Positions 43,693-54,722 of a stretch of 64,000 bases of DNA are shown here, piece by piece. The translations under genes and the position numbers were made by a program. The notes under the pieces are model-generated. The model made no database searches, was not told the origin of the DNA, and saw only the letters and a list, made by a program, of their open reading frames with translations. Origin of the DNA: Limibacillus sp. (lineage in GTDB: Bacteria; Pseudomonadota; Alphaproteobacteria; Kiloniellales; CECT-8803); NCBI GenBank assembly GCA_037379885.1, contig JARRJC010000001.1, positions 1 to 64,000 on the forward strand, in the 5' to 3' direction. How positions within the stretch are numbered: position 1 is the first letter of the stretch; each line of letters opens with the position of its first letter.

Positions 43693-44577
43693 TCAGCCTC
43701 CCAGAACCCGGCCCGCGACGGCGTCCAGCTTTGCGGCCAGGGCGGGATCGCGGGCGTCCGGATGGGTGATGAGCGCGTTGTCCAGCGCATGATGGCAGCC
43801 GCTGGGACAGGGGCCCTTGCGCGCCGTCAGCCGCGGCGTGACGCCGCGCACCAGCGCGCGCGCCTTGTCGGCGTTGGCCAGCAGCGTGCGGATCACCTCG
43901 TCAACCGTGACGTGGCCATGGTCGGGATGCCAGCAGTCGTAGTCGGTCACCATGGCGATGGTGGCGTAACAGAGCTCCGCCTCTCGGGCCAGCTTCGCCT
44001 CGGGCATGTTGGTCATGCCGATCACCGAGCAGCCCCACTGGCGGTAGAGCTCGGACTCCGCCCTGGTGGAAAACTGGGGGCCCTCCATCACCAGATAGCT
44101 GCCACCGCGCGCATGGGGCAGCGACAGTTCCTTGGCGACCGCCTCCACGGCGTCGCCCAGCCGCGCGCAGACCGGGTCGGCGAGCGACACGTGGGCGACC
44201 AGCCCGCTGTCGAAGAAGGATTTCTCGCGGGCGAAGGTGCGGTCGATGAACTGATCAACGATCACGAAAGTGCCGGGGGCCAGCTCCTCCTTGAGCGAAC
44301 CGACCGCCGAGAGGGAGAGTATCTCTGTCGCGCCCGCGCGCTTCAGGGCGTCGATGTTGGCGCGGAAGTTGAGGCGGCTGGGCGGGATGCGGTGCCCCCG
44401 GCCATGACGCGGCAGGAAGACCAGCTTCTGACCGTCCAGCTCGCCGAACAGCAGTTCGTCGGAAGGCTCGCCGAACGGCGTTTCGACCCGACGCCAGGCC
44501 CTGTTCTCCAAGCCTTCGATCTCATAGATGCCACTGCCGCCGATGACGCCGATGACCGGCTCGCTGCTCTCGGACAT
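43693..44577 (-). CDS. mtnP: 5'-methylthioadenosine phosphorylase
   Basis: A 294-residue purine nucleoside phosphorylase-family enzyme cleaving methylthioadenosine to adenine and 5-methylthioribose-1-phosphate. Visible blocks are VIGVIGGSGIYEIEGL (phosphate loop), RHGRGHRIPPSRLNFRANID, MEGPQFSTRAESELYRQWG and TDYDCWHPDHGHVTVDEVIR; the last favours methylthioadenosine over guanosine-type substrates. It is the first gene of the operon and prevents build-up of methylthioadenosine from polyamine and homoserine lactone synthesis. Confidence 0.95.
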   Translation of the reverse strand: MSESSEPVIGVIGGSGIYEIEGLENRAWRRVETPFGEPSDELLFGELDGQKLVFLPRHGRGHRIPPSRLNFRANIDALKRAGATEILSLSAVGSLKEELAPGTFVIVDQFIDRTFAREKSFFDSGLVAHVSLADPVCARLGDAVEAVAKELSLPHARGGSYLVMEGPQFSTRAESELYRQWGCSVIGMTNMPEAKLAREAELCYATIAMVTDYDCWHPDHGHVTVDEVIRTLLANADKARALVRGVTPRLTARKGPCPSGCHHALDNALITHPDARDPALAAKLDAVAGRVLGG

Positions 44578-44659
44578 GCTGCCTCCCCTTTGCCCCCGTT
44601 ATCGTTCTTTTCCTATCGCCAAGCAGTCTGCCAAGGCCCCGCCGCCCCCGCAACGCTCA

Positions 44660-44695
44660 AAGAAAACGGGCCGCCCCGGCGAGGGAGCGGCCCGT
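44660..44695 (-). terminator. Intrinsic terminator of petABC
   Basis: 9-bp stem ACGGGCCGC/GCGGCCCGT (44666-44674 with 44687-44695). On the minus strand it is followed by TTTTCTTTG, about 30 bases after the cytochrome c1 stop. Confidence 0.8.
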
Positions 44696-44726
44696 CATCT
44701 CTCATCGGATGCGGATCAGGAAGGGC

Positions 44727-45473
44727 TTAGTGCAGGTCGGCCCAGACCTTCCGCTTCACGGCATAGAGCATGCCGGTGAAGATGATCAGGAACAGCAGCA
44801 CCTTGACGCCGGTGCGCTTGCGGTCCTCAAGATGGGGTTCGGCGGTCCACATCAGGAACGCGGCCACATCCTCGGACTGCTGTTCGATGCTGGCCTCGGT
44901 GCCGTCGGCGTAGGAGACGTCGTCGCCCCAAAGCGGCTGCGGCATGGAGATCTGGTGGCCCGGGAAGTAGGCGTTGTAGTAGAGGCCGTCCTGGACCTCA
45001 ACATCGGCGGGGGCTTCTTCGTAGCCCGCGAGCAACGCCTTCACATAGGACGCACCACCGGCGCGCGCCTTGGGCATCAGCGAGAGATCGGGCGCGTTCT
45101 CGAACACACCCTTGCCGCGGATGCGGTCGGACGGCACGGCCGTGACCTCCTCGACCGAGCCGTAGATGTCGGGCTTGGTGAAGACCGTGTACTCAGCGGC
45201 GAAGGCCTTCACCTCCTCCTCCGAATAGCCGATGTCCTCCAGGTTGCGGAAGGCGACATACTCCAGCGAATGGCAGGAGGAACAGATCACGTTGTAGACC
45301 TGCCAGCCGCGCTGCAACTGCGCCTTGTCCCAGGTGCCGAAGAAGCCGTCGAAGCTGAATTCCGTCTCGGGGATTTCAATGGCCTCGCCGGCCGCTTCGG
45401 AACGGTTGGCGGCGCTGAGACCCAAAGCCAGGACGGCGGCGGCGAGAACGCTTTTTTTCAACATGCTTTTCAT
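44727..45473 (-). CDS. petC: Cytochrome c1 of the bc1 complex
   Basis: A 248-residue membrane-anchored c-type cytochrome passing electrons from the Rieske protein to cytochrome c. It has an N-terminal signal peptide (KKSVLAAAVLALGLSA), the heme-attachment motif CSSCH (64-68), the family block YNAYFPGHQISMPQPLWGDD containing the likely Met ligand, and a C-terminal membrane anchor (VKVLLFLIIFTGMLYAVKRK). It is the third gene of petABC, four bases after cytochrome b. The soluble-domain insert is short compared with Rhodobacter cytochrome c1. Confidence 0.96.
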   Translation of the reverse strand: MKSMLKKSVLAAAVLALGLSAANRSEAAGEAIEIPETEFSFDGFFGTWDKAQLQRGWQVYNVICSSCHSLEYVAFRNLEDIGYSEEEVKAFAAEYTVFTKPDIYGSVEEVTAVPSDRIRGKGVFENAPDLSLMPKARAGGASYVKALLAGYEEAPADVEVQDGLYYNAYFPGHQISMPQPLWGDDVSYADGTEASIEQQSEDVAAFLMWTAEPHLEDRKRTGVKVLLFLIIFTGMLYAVKRKVWADLH

Positions 45474-45476
45474 GGC

Positions 45477-46763
45477 TCAGGCCTTCTCCATCGGCTTGGC
45501 GTTGGCGCCGGACATGCTGCCGCCGCCCTTTAGGACCGGTTCACTGATCGAGGCCGGCAGCGGCTTGGGCCGCTCCAGGCGTCCGAGCAGGGGCAGGATC
45601 ACCAGGAAGTGGAGGAAGTAGTAAGCCGTGGCGATCCGACCGATGGTCAGCCAGACACCCTCCGCCGGCTGCGAGCCCGCATAGCCGAGGACCACGGCGT
45701 CGATCACCAGGATCCAGAAGAACTGCTTGAAGATTGGGCGGAACTTACCGCTTCGCACCGGGCTGGAGTCCAGCCAGGGCAGGGCGAAGAGCAGCAGGAT
45801 CGAGCCGAACATCGCAATCACGCCGGCCAGCTTGGCCTCGACCAGAACGAAGCCGAAGAGACCGATGTCCGGCACGGCGCGCAGGATCGCGTAGAAGGGC
45901 AGGAAGTACCACTCCGGCACGATGTGCGGCGGCGTCACCAGGGGGTCCGCCGGAATGTAGTTGTCCGGATGACCCATGTAGTTCGGCGCGAAGAAGACGA
46001 AGCCCGCGAAGAAGATCAGGAACACGCCCAGCCCGAAGAGGTCCTTCACCGTGTAGTAGGGATGGAAGGGGATGGAGTCCTGCGGGCCCTTGGTGTCGAT
46101 GCCCAGCGGGTTGTTCGAACCGAAGCGGTGCAGCGCGACCAGGTGCAGAACCACCACGCCGACGATCACGAAGGGCAGCAGGTAATGCAGCGCGAAGAAG
46201 CGGTTCAGCGTCGGGTTGTCGACCGAGAAGCCGCCCCACAGCCAGGTCACGATGGAATCGCCGACCAGCGGGATCGCCGAGAAGAGGTTGGTGATCACCG
46301 TGGCGCCCCAGAAGGACATCTGTCCCCAAGGCAGCACGTAGCCCATGAAGGCGGTCGCCATCATCAGCAACAGGATCACCACGCCGAGCTGCCACAAGAG
46401 CTCGCGCGGCGCCTTATAGGAGCCGAAGTAGAGCCCCCGGAACATGTGGATGTAGACCACGATGAAGAAGAAACTGGCGCCGTTCATGTGGATGTAGCGC
46501 AGCAGCCAGCCGAAGTTCACGTCGCGCATGATGCGCTCGACCGAGAAGAAGGCGTGGTCGACGTGCGCAGTGTACTGCATGGCCAGCACGATGCCGGTGG
46601 CGATCATGATCACCAGCGCGATGCCGGCGAGCGAGCCGAAGTTCCACCAGTAGCTCAGGTTCTTCGGGGTGGGATACTCATGAAGCTCGTGGTTCATGAA
46701 GGTGAAGATCGGCAGACGGTGGTCGATCCACTTCACCACGGGATTGTTGGGAATCTCAGCCAT
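45477..46763 (-). CDS. petB: Cytochrome b of the bc1 complex
   Basis: A 428-residue polytopic protein with two b hemes and the quinol oxidation and reduction sites. It shows [36 protein letters not shown] with the first heme-ligand histidines, [20 protein letters not shown] and the [17 protein letters not shown] Qo-site PEW-Y motif. The second histidine pair is in [20 protein letters not shown]. Eight membrane helices as expected. The gene is between the Rieske and cytochrome c1 genes. Confidence 0.97.
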   Translation of the reverse strand: MAEIPNNPVVKWIDHRLPIFTFMNHELHEYPTPKNLSYWWNFGSLAGIALVIMIATGIVLAMQYTAHVDHAFFSVERIMRDVNFGWLLRYIHMNGASFFFIVVYIHMFRGLYFGSYKAPRELLWQLGVVILLLMMATAFMGYVLPWGQMSFWGATVITNLFSAIPLVGDSIVTWLWGGFSVDNPTLNRFFALHYLLPFVIVGVVVLHLVALHRFGSNNPLGIDTKGPQDSIPFHPYYTVKDLFGLGVFLIFFAGFVFFAPNYMGHPDNYIPADPLVTPPHIVPEWYFLPFYAILRAVPDIGLFGFVLVEAKLAGVIAMFGSILLLFALPWLDSSPVRSGKFRPIFKQFFWILVIDAVVLGYAGSQPAEGVWLTIGRIATAYYFLHFLVILPLLGRLERPKPLPASISEPVLKGGGSMSGANAKPMEKA

Positions 46764-46776
46764 TTATCTTTTCTCC

Positions 46777-47322
46777 TCACCCGATCCGCACGGTGGAGTC
46801 ATCAAGGTACTGGTACTCCGGAACCGCGAGGTTCTCGGGAGCGGGCCCCTTCCGGATGCGCCCGGAGGTGTCGTAGTGCGACCCATGACAGGGGCAGAAC
46901 CAGCCGCCGAACTCGCCGCGGGTGCTGCCCGTGGCCTGACCCAGGGGCACGCAGCCCAGGTGGGTGCAGACGCCGACCAGGATCAGCCATTCCGGCTTGA
47001 TCGCGCGCTCTTCGTCCGCCTGCGGGTCGCGCAGGTCGGCGACGTCGACGGCGCGCGCCTGTTCAATGGCTTCGGCCGGGCGGTGGTCGATGAAGACCGG
47101 CTTGCCGCGCCAGGTGACCGTGATGCGCTGGCCCACTGCGATCGGGGTAAGGTCCACGTCGATGGAGGCCAGAGCCAGCACATCGGCAGAGGGGTTGAGC
47201 GTGTCGATCAGCGGCCAAACGACCGCTCCCACGCCGACCGCGCCCATCGCGCCGGTCGCTAGATAGAGGAAATCGCGGCGTGTGCCGCCCTCTTCATGAT
47301 CGCTGTGCACCGTCTCAGCCAT
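46777..47322 (-). CDS. petA: Rieske iron-sulfur protein of the bc1 complex
   Basis: A 181-residue subunit with a twin-arginine leader ([11 protein letters not shown]) that stays as the membrane anchor. The [2Fe-2S] ligands are C119 and H121 (CTHLGC) and C143 and H146 (CPCHGSHYD); C124 and C145 would form the disulfide. The ATG at 47322 with GGAAGG upstream is chosen over a longer frame. First gene of the petABC operon. Confidence 0.97.
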   Translation of the reverse strand: MAETVHSDHEEGGTRRDFLYLATGAMGAVGVGAVVWPLIDTLNPSADVLALASIDVDLTPIAVGQRITVTWRGKPVFIDHRPAEAIEQARAVDVADLRDPQADEERAIKPEWLILVGVCTHLGCVPLGQATGSTRGEFGGWFCPCHGSHYDTSGRIRKGPAPENLAVPEYQYLDDSTVRIG

Positions 47323-47674
47323 CCTTCGTCCTTCCCTTGATCCTTCGCATGGCGGAACGGGCCGACCCGCAAGGCTATGCCCCGGCAGACCCGTCAACGA
47401 AAGTACCTCACTCTGCGGACAAGACTTCCGTCGAAAAGGCGCGCTGATTCTCAAAACCAGATTTTCGCGCCAGTCCCGTCCTCAGTTCCGAACTCTATTC
47501 CCCTTCGACAGGGCGGCCATGCGACACGCGGACGCAGACCAAGCCGGACGCAACGCACCCGAGGCTATAGGGCCACCTTGTCTTAGGCCAGCGATATAGA
47601 GGAAAACGCCCTGAAACGCAAAGCCCCTTCATGGGATTATTATCGCCATTCTTCGTTTTTGGAGGCGCCCCGCA

Positions 47675-48148
47675 ATGACCATCAGATTGGCTCTCTACCA
47701 GCCGGACATTCCGCAAAACTGCGGCACGCTGCTGCGGCTTGGCGCTTGCCTGGGCGTCCCGCTGGACGTGATCGAGCCCTGCGGCTTCGCGCTTTCGGAC
47801 CGGCAGCTGCGGCGCGCCGGCATGGACTATCTGGAACTGGCGGCCCTGGAAAGGCATCAGGATTGGGAGGCTTTCATGGCGCGTCTGCCCGGCCGGCTGG
47901 TGCTGCTGACCACGGCCGGCGACCAGCCCTATCAGCGCTTTGAGTTCCAGGCCGGCGACACGCTTCTTCTGGGACGGGAGAGCGCCGGAGTGCCGCCGGA
48001 GGTGCACGCCGCCGCCGATGCCCGCCTCGTCGTTCCGATGCGCGCGGGTCTGCGGTCATTGAACGTGGCGGTCGCCGGGGCGCTGGCCGCCGGAGAGGCC
48101 CTGCGCCAGACCGGCGGCCTGGAGGCCCTCAGCGGTCCGGCCGCGTGA
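47675..48148 (+). CDS. trmL: tRNA (cytidine/uridine-34 2'-O)-methyltransferase TrmL
   Basis: A 157-residue SPOUT methyltransferase that modifies the wobble base of tRNA-Leu. It starts IRLALYQPDIPQNCGTLLRL, as TrmL does, and the knotted SAM site is DTLLLGRESAGVP with VPMRAGLRSLNVAVAGALAA at the C-terminus. Length matches the minimal TrmL fold. GGAGGCGC lies upstream of the start. It is divergent from petABC and followed by hemF. Confidence 0.93.
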   Translation: MTIRLALYQPDIPQNCGTLLRLGACLGVPLDVIEPCGFALSDRQLRRAGMDYLELAALERHQDWEAFMARLPGRLVLLTTAGDQPYQRFEFQAGDTLLLGRESAGVPPEVHAAADARLVVPMRAGLRSLNVAVAGALAAGEALRQTGGLEALSGPAA

Positions 48149-48244
48149 CCGCCATTTTTTGAGTGGCGCTGTTCGCCCCGCCTTGCCTATGGTCTCCAGC
48201 AAAACCGGGGAGCCGAACAACTAACGCATCGAGGGAGCGACGCC

Positions 48245-49114
48245 GTGACGCAGGTCGAGCAGAGGAAAGAAACTGCCAGGAAATGGTTCGAGAGCTTGCG
48301 GGATTCCATCTGCGCCGCCTTCGAATCGCTTGAAGACGAAGTCGGCGAAGAAGCGGCGGGCCGCGCCAACCGGCAGGAGGCCGGGCGCTTCCAACAGACG
48401 GCCTGGGACCGGCCCGAGGGCGGCGGCGGCGTCATGTCGGTGATGAAGGGCCGCGTCTTCGAAAAGGTCGGCGTCAACACCTCCACCGTGCACGGCGAGT
48501 TCTCACCCGAGTTCCGAAAGCAGATTCCCGGCGCCGAGGAGGATCCGCGTTTCTGGGCCAGCGGCATCTCCCTGGTGGCCCATCTCCAGAACCCGAAGGT
48601 GCCGGCGGTTCACATGAACACCCGCCACATCGTCACCTCCAAGGCCTGGTTCGGGGGCGGCGCGGACCTGACCCCCATGAAGCCGGTCCAGCAGGACACC
48701 GATGACTTCCACGCCGCCTTGAAGGCGGCCTGCGACAAGCACGGCGGCGACTACTACGAACGCTTCAAGGCCTGGTGCGACGACTATTTTCATCTGAAGC
48801 ACCGGGGCGAACCGCGCGGCGTCGGCGGCATCTTCTACGATTACCTGGAAGCCGACAGCCAGGAGGACTGGGATGCGAGCTTCGCCTTCACCCAGGATGT
48901 CGGCCGGGCCTTTCTCGACATCTACCCCAAGCTGGTGGCGCGCCACATGGACGAGCCCTGGTCGGCGGAGGACCGCGAGCACCAGTTAATCCGGCGCGGC
49001 CGCTATGTGGAGTTCAACCTGCTCTACGACCGGGGCACCAAGTTCGGCCTGATGACCGGCGGCAACACCGAGGCGATCCTCATGTCCATGCCGCCCGAGG
49101 TGAAGTGGCCTTAA
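48245..49114 (+). CDS. hemF: Oxygen-dependent coproporphyrinogen III oxidase
   Basis: A 289-residue enzyme converting coproporphyrinogen III to protoporphyrinogen IX with O2. Family blocks are [64 protein letters not shown] and [20 protein letters not shown]. The GTG start at 48245 is preceded by GAGGGAG. It is the only heme-pathway gene here besides the heme O synthase in the cox operon, and fits the aerobic respiratory content of the region. Confidence 0.96.
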   Translation: MTQVEQRKETARKWFESLRDSICAAFESLEDEVGEEAAGRANRQEAGRFQQTAWDRPEGGGGVMSVMKGRVFEKVGVNTSTVHGEFSPEFRKQIPGAEEDPRFWASGISLVAHLQNPKVPAVHMNTRHIVTSKAWFGGGADLTPMKPVQQDTDDFHAALKAACDKHGGDYYERFKAWCDDYFHLKHRGEPRGVGGIFYDYLEADSQEDWDASFAFTQDVGRAFLDIYPKLVARHMDEPWSAEDREHQLIRRGRYVEFNLLYDRGTKFGLMTGGNTEAILMSMPPEVKWP

Positions 49115-49126
49115 GGGGCCGGGACC

Positions 49127-50560
49127 TCAAGCCGCCGTGCCGCCCACCGTCAGACCCTCGATCAGGAGGGTCGGCTGGCCGACGCCGACCGGCACGCCCT
49201 GACCCGCTTTGCCGCAGGTGCCCACACCGGGGTCGAGCTTCATGTCGTTGCCGATCATCTTCACCTTGGTCAGGACGTCCGGACCGTTGCCGATCAGGGT
49301 CGCGCCCTTGACCGGCGCGCCGACCTTGCCGTTCTCGACCCGGTAGGCCTCGGTGCAGGAAAAGACGAACTTGCCTGAGGTGATGTCCACCTGCCCGCCG
49401 CCGAAGTTCACCGCGTAGAGGCCGTCCTTGACGCTGGACAGGATCTCCTCCGGCGCCTTGTCGCCCGCCAGCATGACCGTGTTGGTCATGCGCGGCATGG
49501 GGATGTGGGCGTAGGACTCGCGCCGCCCGTTGCCGGTCGGCTTCATGCCCATGAGGGACGCGTTCTGGCGGTCCTGCATGTAGCCCACCAGCTTGCCATC
49601 CTCGATCAGGACGCTGCGCTGGCTGGGTGTGCCCTCGTCATCGATGGTGAGCGAGCCGCGGCGGTCGGAAAGGGTCCCGTCGTCCACCACGGTCACGCCC
49701 GGCGCGGCGACCCGCTCCCCGAGCAGACCGGCGAAGGCCGAGGTCTTCTTGCGGTTGAAGTCGCCCTCCAGGCCATGACCGATGGCTTCATGCAGCAGGA
49801 TGCCGGGCCAACCCGGCCCCAGCACCACGGTCATCTCGCCCGCCGGGGCGGCGACGGATTTGAGGTTCACAAGCGCCTGGCGCAGCGCCTCGTCCACGCT
49901 GGCGCGCCAGTTGGCGGGGTCGATGTAGGCTTCGTACCCGGCGCGCCCGCCGCTGCCGAAGCTGCCGCTTTCCATGCGGTCGCCCTCGCCCACCACGACC
50001 GCGACGTTGAGGCGCACGAGCGGACGGATGTCCGCCATGCGCTCGCCGCCGGCGCGGAGAATCTGCACCGCCTGCCATTCCCCGGAAAGGGAACAGGAAA
50101 CCTGTCGCACCCTGGAGTCCTTCGCGCGGGCATAGGCGTCGATCTCGGCGAGCAGCTTCACCTTCTCCTCGAAGGAGACGCCGTCCAGCGGATTGATCTC
50201 GCCGTAAAGTTGCCGGTTCGTGCCCTGCGGGCCCGCCGCCCAGCTGCCAGAATGGCCACTCTGCACCGCGCGGACGGTCTCTCCGGCGCGGGCGATGGCC
50301 TCCTCGGTCAGTTCGCTGGCGTGGGCGTAGGCCGCCGCCTCGCCCGCCACCGAGCGCAGGCCGAAGCCTTGGGCCGTGTCGAAGCTGGCGTTCTTGAGAC
50401 GGCCGTCATCGAAGGCGAGTCCCTCGGACAGGCGGTATTCTAGAAAGAGTTCCCCGTCGTCGCCCGCCTTCAGGTTGTCATCGACCAGGCGTTCGACCTT
50501 GGCGCGGTCCATGCCGGCGCGGTTGAAAAAAAGATCGTCGGTTGCGGCGATGTGGCTCAC
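49127..50560 (-). CDS. tldD: Metalloprotease TldD
   Basis: A 477-residue subunit of the TldD/TldE metalloprotease, which processes microcin precursors and CcdA and degrades unfolded short peptides. The zinc-binding HEAIGH motif is in ILLHEAIGHGLEGD (about 257-270), and the C-terminal cysteine-containing segment GTCGKAGQGVPVGVGQPTLL completes the active site. TldE is not in the window. It converges with hemF and is divergent from the DUF3422 gene, sharing a short promoter gap. Confidence 0.95.
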   Translation of the reverse strand: MSHIAATDDLFFNRAGMDRAKVERLVDDNLKAGDDGELFLEYRLSEGLAFDDGRLKNASFDTAQGFGLRSVAGEAAAYAHASELTEEAIARAGETVRAVQSGHSGSWAAGPQGTNRQLYGEINPLDGVSFEEKVKLLAEIDAYARAKDSRVRQVSCSLSGEWQAVQILRAGGERMADIRPLVRLNVAVVVGEGDRMESGSFGSGGRAGYEAYIDPANWRASVDEALRQALVNLKSVAAPAGEMTVVLGPGWPGILLHEAIGHGLEGDFNRKKTSAFAGLLGERVAAPGVTVVDDGTLSDRRGSLTIDDEGTPSQRSVLIEDGKLVGYMQDRQNASLMGMKPTGNGRRESYAHIPMPRMTNTVMLAGDKAPEEILSSVKDGLYAVNFGGGQVDITSGKFVFSCTEAYRVENGKVGAPVKGATLIGNGPDVLTKVKMIGNDMKLDPGVGTCGKAGQGVPVGVGQPTLLIEGLTVGGTAA

Positions 50561-50647
50561 GTTCGAACTCCGCTCTTCTATTCAGGCTTGCATCTGTCCA
50601 CTATATGGACGCCACGACCCGTCAAAGAAAGGCCGGATTTCGCCGCC

Positions 50648-51949
50648 ATGCCAACCGAACGCTACGGACTTAAGGATCACCCGCAACGCGAAGCCCTGAC
50701 GATCGAGGTGCATGCCCGGCCCTATGCCGTGCTGCAAGCGCCCGAACGCGCGACGCACCTGGCGATGCTGAGCGGCGACGCCGGCGCCGAGGACGACCGC
50801 GCGCACATCCTGAAGCTCTGCAAGCGCTACAACATCGCCGGGCCGGCCGAGGACATGAACCACTTCATGGCGGACTTCGGACCGTTCCGGCTGAAGTGGG
50901 AGCGCCACACCGAGTTCTCGACCTACACCTTCTTCCGCAGCGAGCCGGTGGCGGCCAACCCCTTCGAGAACCCGATCCTCGACACCGTGCCCAGGGACTG
51001 GGTCGAGGGCATCCCAGGCGAACTGATGGTCGGCATTCACGCCGCCATGGAGGCCGCCGACGCGCCGGAGCGTTCGGGTGACGATCTGGCGCGGCTGTTC
51101 GGCGCGGAATCCTTCGCCGGCGCGCAGGTCGCCGACGGGCACGCCAGCGCCTTCATGGACTTCTGGATCAATGGCGACGGCTTCGGCCACCTGCTGATTC
51201 GCGATTTCGGGCTCGCCCCCCGCCGCGCCGGGCGCCTCTTGCAGCGGCTTCTCGAAATCGAGACCTACAGGACCATGGCCCTGCTGGCCTTTCCCATTGC
51301 CAAGGAGGTCAGCCGCAAGCTCGACAAGATCGGCAAGCAGCTCTCGGGCACCATGGACGCCATGGGCGCCCTGGAGAACACAGAGGACGAGAAGAACCTG
51401 CTGGCCGACCTCACGAATCTGGCGGGCGAGCTGGAGCAGGCGGCAGCGGCCACCAACTACCGATTCGGCGCGGCGCGCGCCTATCATGCCCTAGTCTCCA
51501 AGCGCATCGAGGAATTGAGGGAATCGCGGCTGGAGGGCTATCAGCAGTTCGGCGAGTTCATGGACCGCCGCCTCGCCCCCGCCATGCGCACCTGCGAGGC
51601 TGTCGCGCAGCGCATGGAAAGCCTGTCGGAACGCCTGGCGCGCGCCAGCCAGATGCTGCGCACGCGGGTCGACATTCAGCTGGAGGAGCAGAACCGCAAC
51701 CTGCTGCACTCCATGGACCGCCGGGCGCGCTTGCAGTTGCGCCTCCAGGAAACGGTCGAAGGCCTCTCCATCGCCGCCGTCACCTACTACGGCGTGGGTC
51801 TGATCGCTTATCTGGCCAAGGGACTGAAGCAGACCGGTCTCGCCGTGCCGGTCGAGATCATCCTCGCGGTATCGGTGCCGGTGATCGCTGGCTCCGCGTT
51901 GCTGGTGGTGCGCCGCATCCGCCGCATCGTCAGCAGGGAACAGAACTGA
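50648..51949 (+). CDS. DUF3422-family membrane protein
   Basis: A 433-residue protein of the DUF3422 family, common in alphaproteobacteria. The N-terminal domain (HPQREALTIEVHARPYAVLQ to about 260) is soluble; a long helical, coiled-coil part follows (RLARASQMLRTRVDIQLEEQ); two membrane helices close the chain (TYYGVGLIAYLAKG and VEIILAVSVPVIAGSALLVV). The layout resembles CorA-like membrane proteins in outline, but no function is established. The ATG at 50648 is used because the longer frame starts in the tldD promoter region. Confidence 0.82.
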   Translation: MPTERYGLKDHPQREALTIEVHARPYAVLQAPERATHLAMLSGDAGAEDDRAHILKLCKRYNIAGPAEDMNHFMADFGPFRLKWERHTEFSTYTFFRSEPVAANPFENPILDTVPRDWVEGIPGELMVGIHAAMEAADAPERSGDDLARLFGAESFAGAQVADGHASAFMDFWINGDGFGHLLIRDFGLAPRRAGRLLQRLLEIETYRTMALLAFPIAKEVSRKLDKIGKQLSGTMDAMGALENTEDEKNLLADLTNLAGELEQAAAATNYRFGAARAYHALVSKRIEELRESRLEGYQQFGEFMDRRLAPAMRTCEAVAQRMESLSERLARASQMLRTRVDIQLEEQNRNLLHSMDRRARLQLRLQETVEGLSIAAVTYYGVGLIAYLAKGLKQTGLAVPVEIILAVSVPVIAGSALLVVRRIRRIVSREQN

Positions 51950-52067
51950 AAGCCGCCTGTGCTGGTTCGCGACACAAGGTCGCAAGCCTCCGCGGCGACA
52001 GCGCCTAGGTTAGAGTCTAGACTGTTTTAGACAGAGGAGCGGCGGGCGGAAAACCGCGCTCTCCGGC

Positions 52068-52096
52068 TTGTCGCTGGCAAGGAGTTGCGCTAGGGT
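52068..52096 (+). promoter_or_regulatory. Candidate promoter of the cox operon
   Basis: TTGTCG (52068-52073), 17 bases, then TAGGGT (52091-52096), about 100 bases upstream of coxB. Just upstream (52010-52035) is an AT-rich partial inverted repeat built on GTCTAG and TTAGAC, possibly a regulator site. Confidence 0.4.
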
Positions 52097-52200
52097 CCGC
52101 ACGACTTTTGGGGAAGGGATCATTCGCAGCTCCTGAGAGACTGCGCCGCCCTTTGGGAACGCACCGAACTTAAGGACACGAAGTGGGAAAGGCTGAAAGC

Positions 52201-53055
52201 ATGGCAAAAGGGACGCGACTTGGCGTTTTCTTCGGTCTCCTGACGGTCGGACTTGGCTTGGCCCTTCCGGCCCTCGCCGCCGAACCGCAGGCCTGGTACA
52301 TGAACTTCCAAGAGGCGGCCACGCCGGTGATGGAGCGCATCGAGGGCTTCCATGACCTCTTGCTGGTGATCATCACCGCGATCTCGGTCTTCGTCCTGGG
52401 ACTTCTGATCTACGTGATGTGGCGCTATTCGGAGAAGCGGAACCCGACCCCCTCCAAGACGACCCACCACACGCTGATCGAGGTGGTCTGGACCGTCGTT
52501 CCGGTCTTGATCCTGCTGGTGATCGTCGTCCCCTCCATGCGGCTTCTCTATTACACCGACGTGGTCGAGGACGCCGAGATGACCATCAAGGCGACCGGCC
52601 ATCAGTGGTACTGGAACTACGAGTATCCGGACCACGGGAACTTTGCCTTCGACGCCTACATGGTCGCCGAGGAGGATTTGCAGCCGGGTCAGAAGCGCTT
52701 GCTGGACACCGACAACTACGTGGTCCTGCCGGTCGACACCACGGTGCGCGTGATCGTCACCGCCGGCGACGTTCTGCACTCCTTCGCCATGCCCGCCTTC
52801 GGCGTGAAGAAGGATGCGGTACCCGGCCGACTGAACGAGACCTGGGTGAAGATCGATCCCAAGTACGCGGGCACGACCTTCTACGGCCAGTGCTCGGAGA
52901 TCTGCGGCACGGGCCACGCCTACATGCCGATCGCCATCAAGGCCGTCACCAAGGAGGAATTCACCGCCTGGGTCGAAGAGGCCAAGAACACCTTCGCGCG
53001 CGTCGAGCCTGCGCCGGCACCCGCCGTGCAGCTGGCCGACAGCGCCGAACAATAA
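52201..53055 (+). CDS. coxB: Cytochrome c oxidase subunit II
   Basis: A 284-residue periplasmic-facing subunit with a signal peptide (LGVFFGLLTVGLGLALPALA) and two membrane helices. The Cu-A site is YGQCSEICGTGHAYM, with two Cys, one His and one Met, plus the His in ITAGDVLHSFAMPAFG. GHQWYWNYEYPD is the aromatic electron-entry patch. No heme c is fused. The ATG at 52201 is preferred; a GTG six codons upstream is possible. It is the first gene of the cox operon. Confidence 0.96.
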   Translation: MAKGTRLGVFFGLLTVGLGLALPALAAEPQAWYMNFQEAATPVMERIEGFHDLLLVIITAISVFVLGLLIYVMWRYSEKRNPTPSKTTHHTLIEVVWTVVPVLILLVIVVPSMRLLYYTDVVEDAEMTIKATGHQWYWNYEYPDHGNFAFDAYMVAEEDLQPGQKRLLDTDNYVVLPVDTTVRVIVTAGDVLHSFAMPAFGVKKDAVPGRLNETWVKIDPKYAGTTFYGQCSEICGTGHAYMPIAIKAVTKEEFTAWVEEAKNTFARVEPAPAPAVQLADSAEQ

Positions 53056-54678
<1,623 letters not shown>

Positions 54679-54722
54679 TGCGCGGTCAGAGCCGCTAGGC
54701 ACCTCTGACTGAAAGAGCAAGC

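Noticed and set aside
50605-50635. Short inverted repeat GTCCA ... TGGAC between tldD and the DUF3422 gene
   Set aside because: Only five-base arms and no clear promoter spacing; too weak for an operator call.
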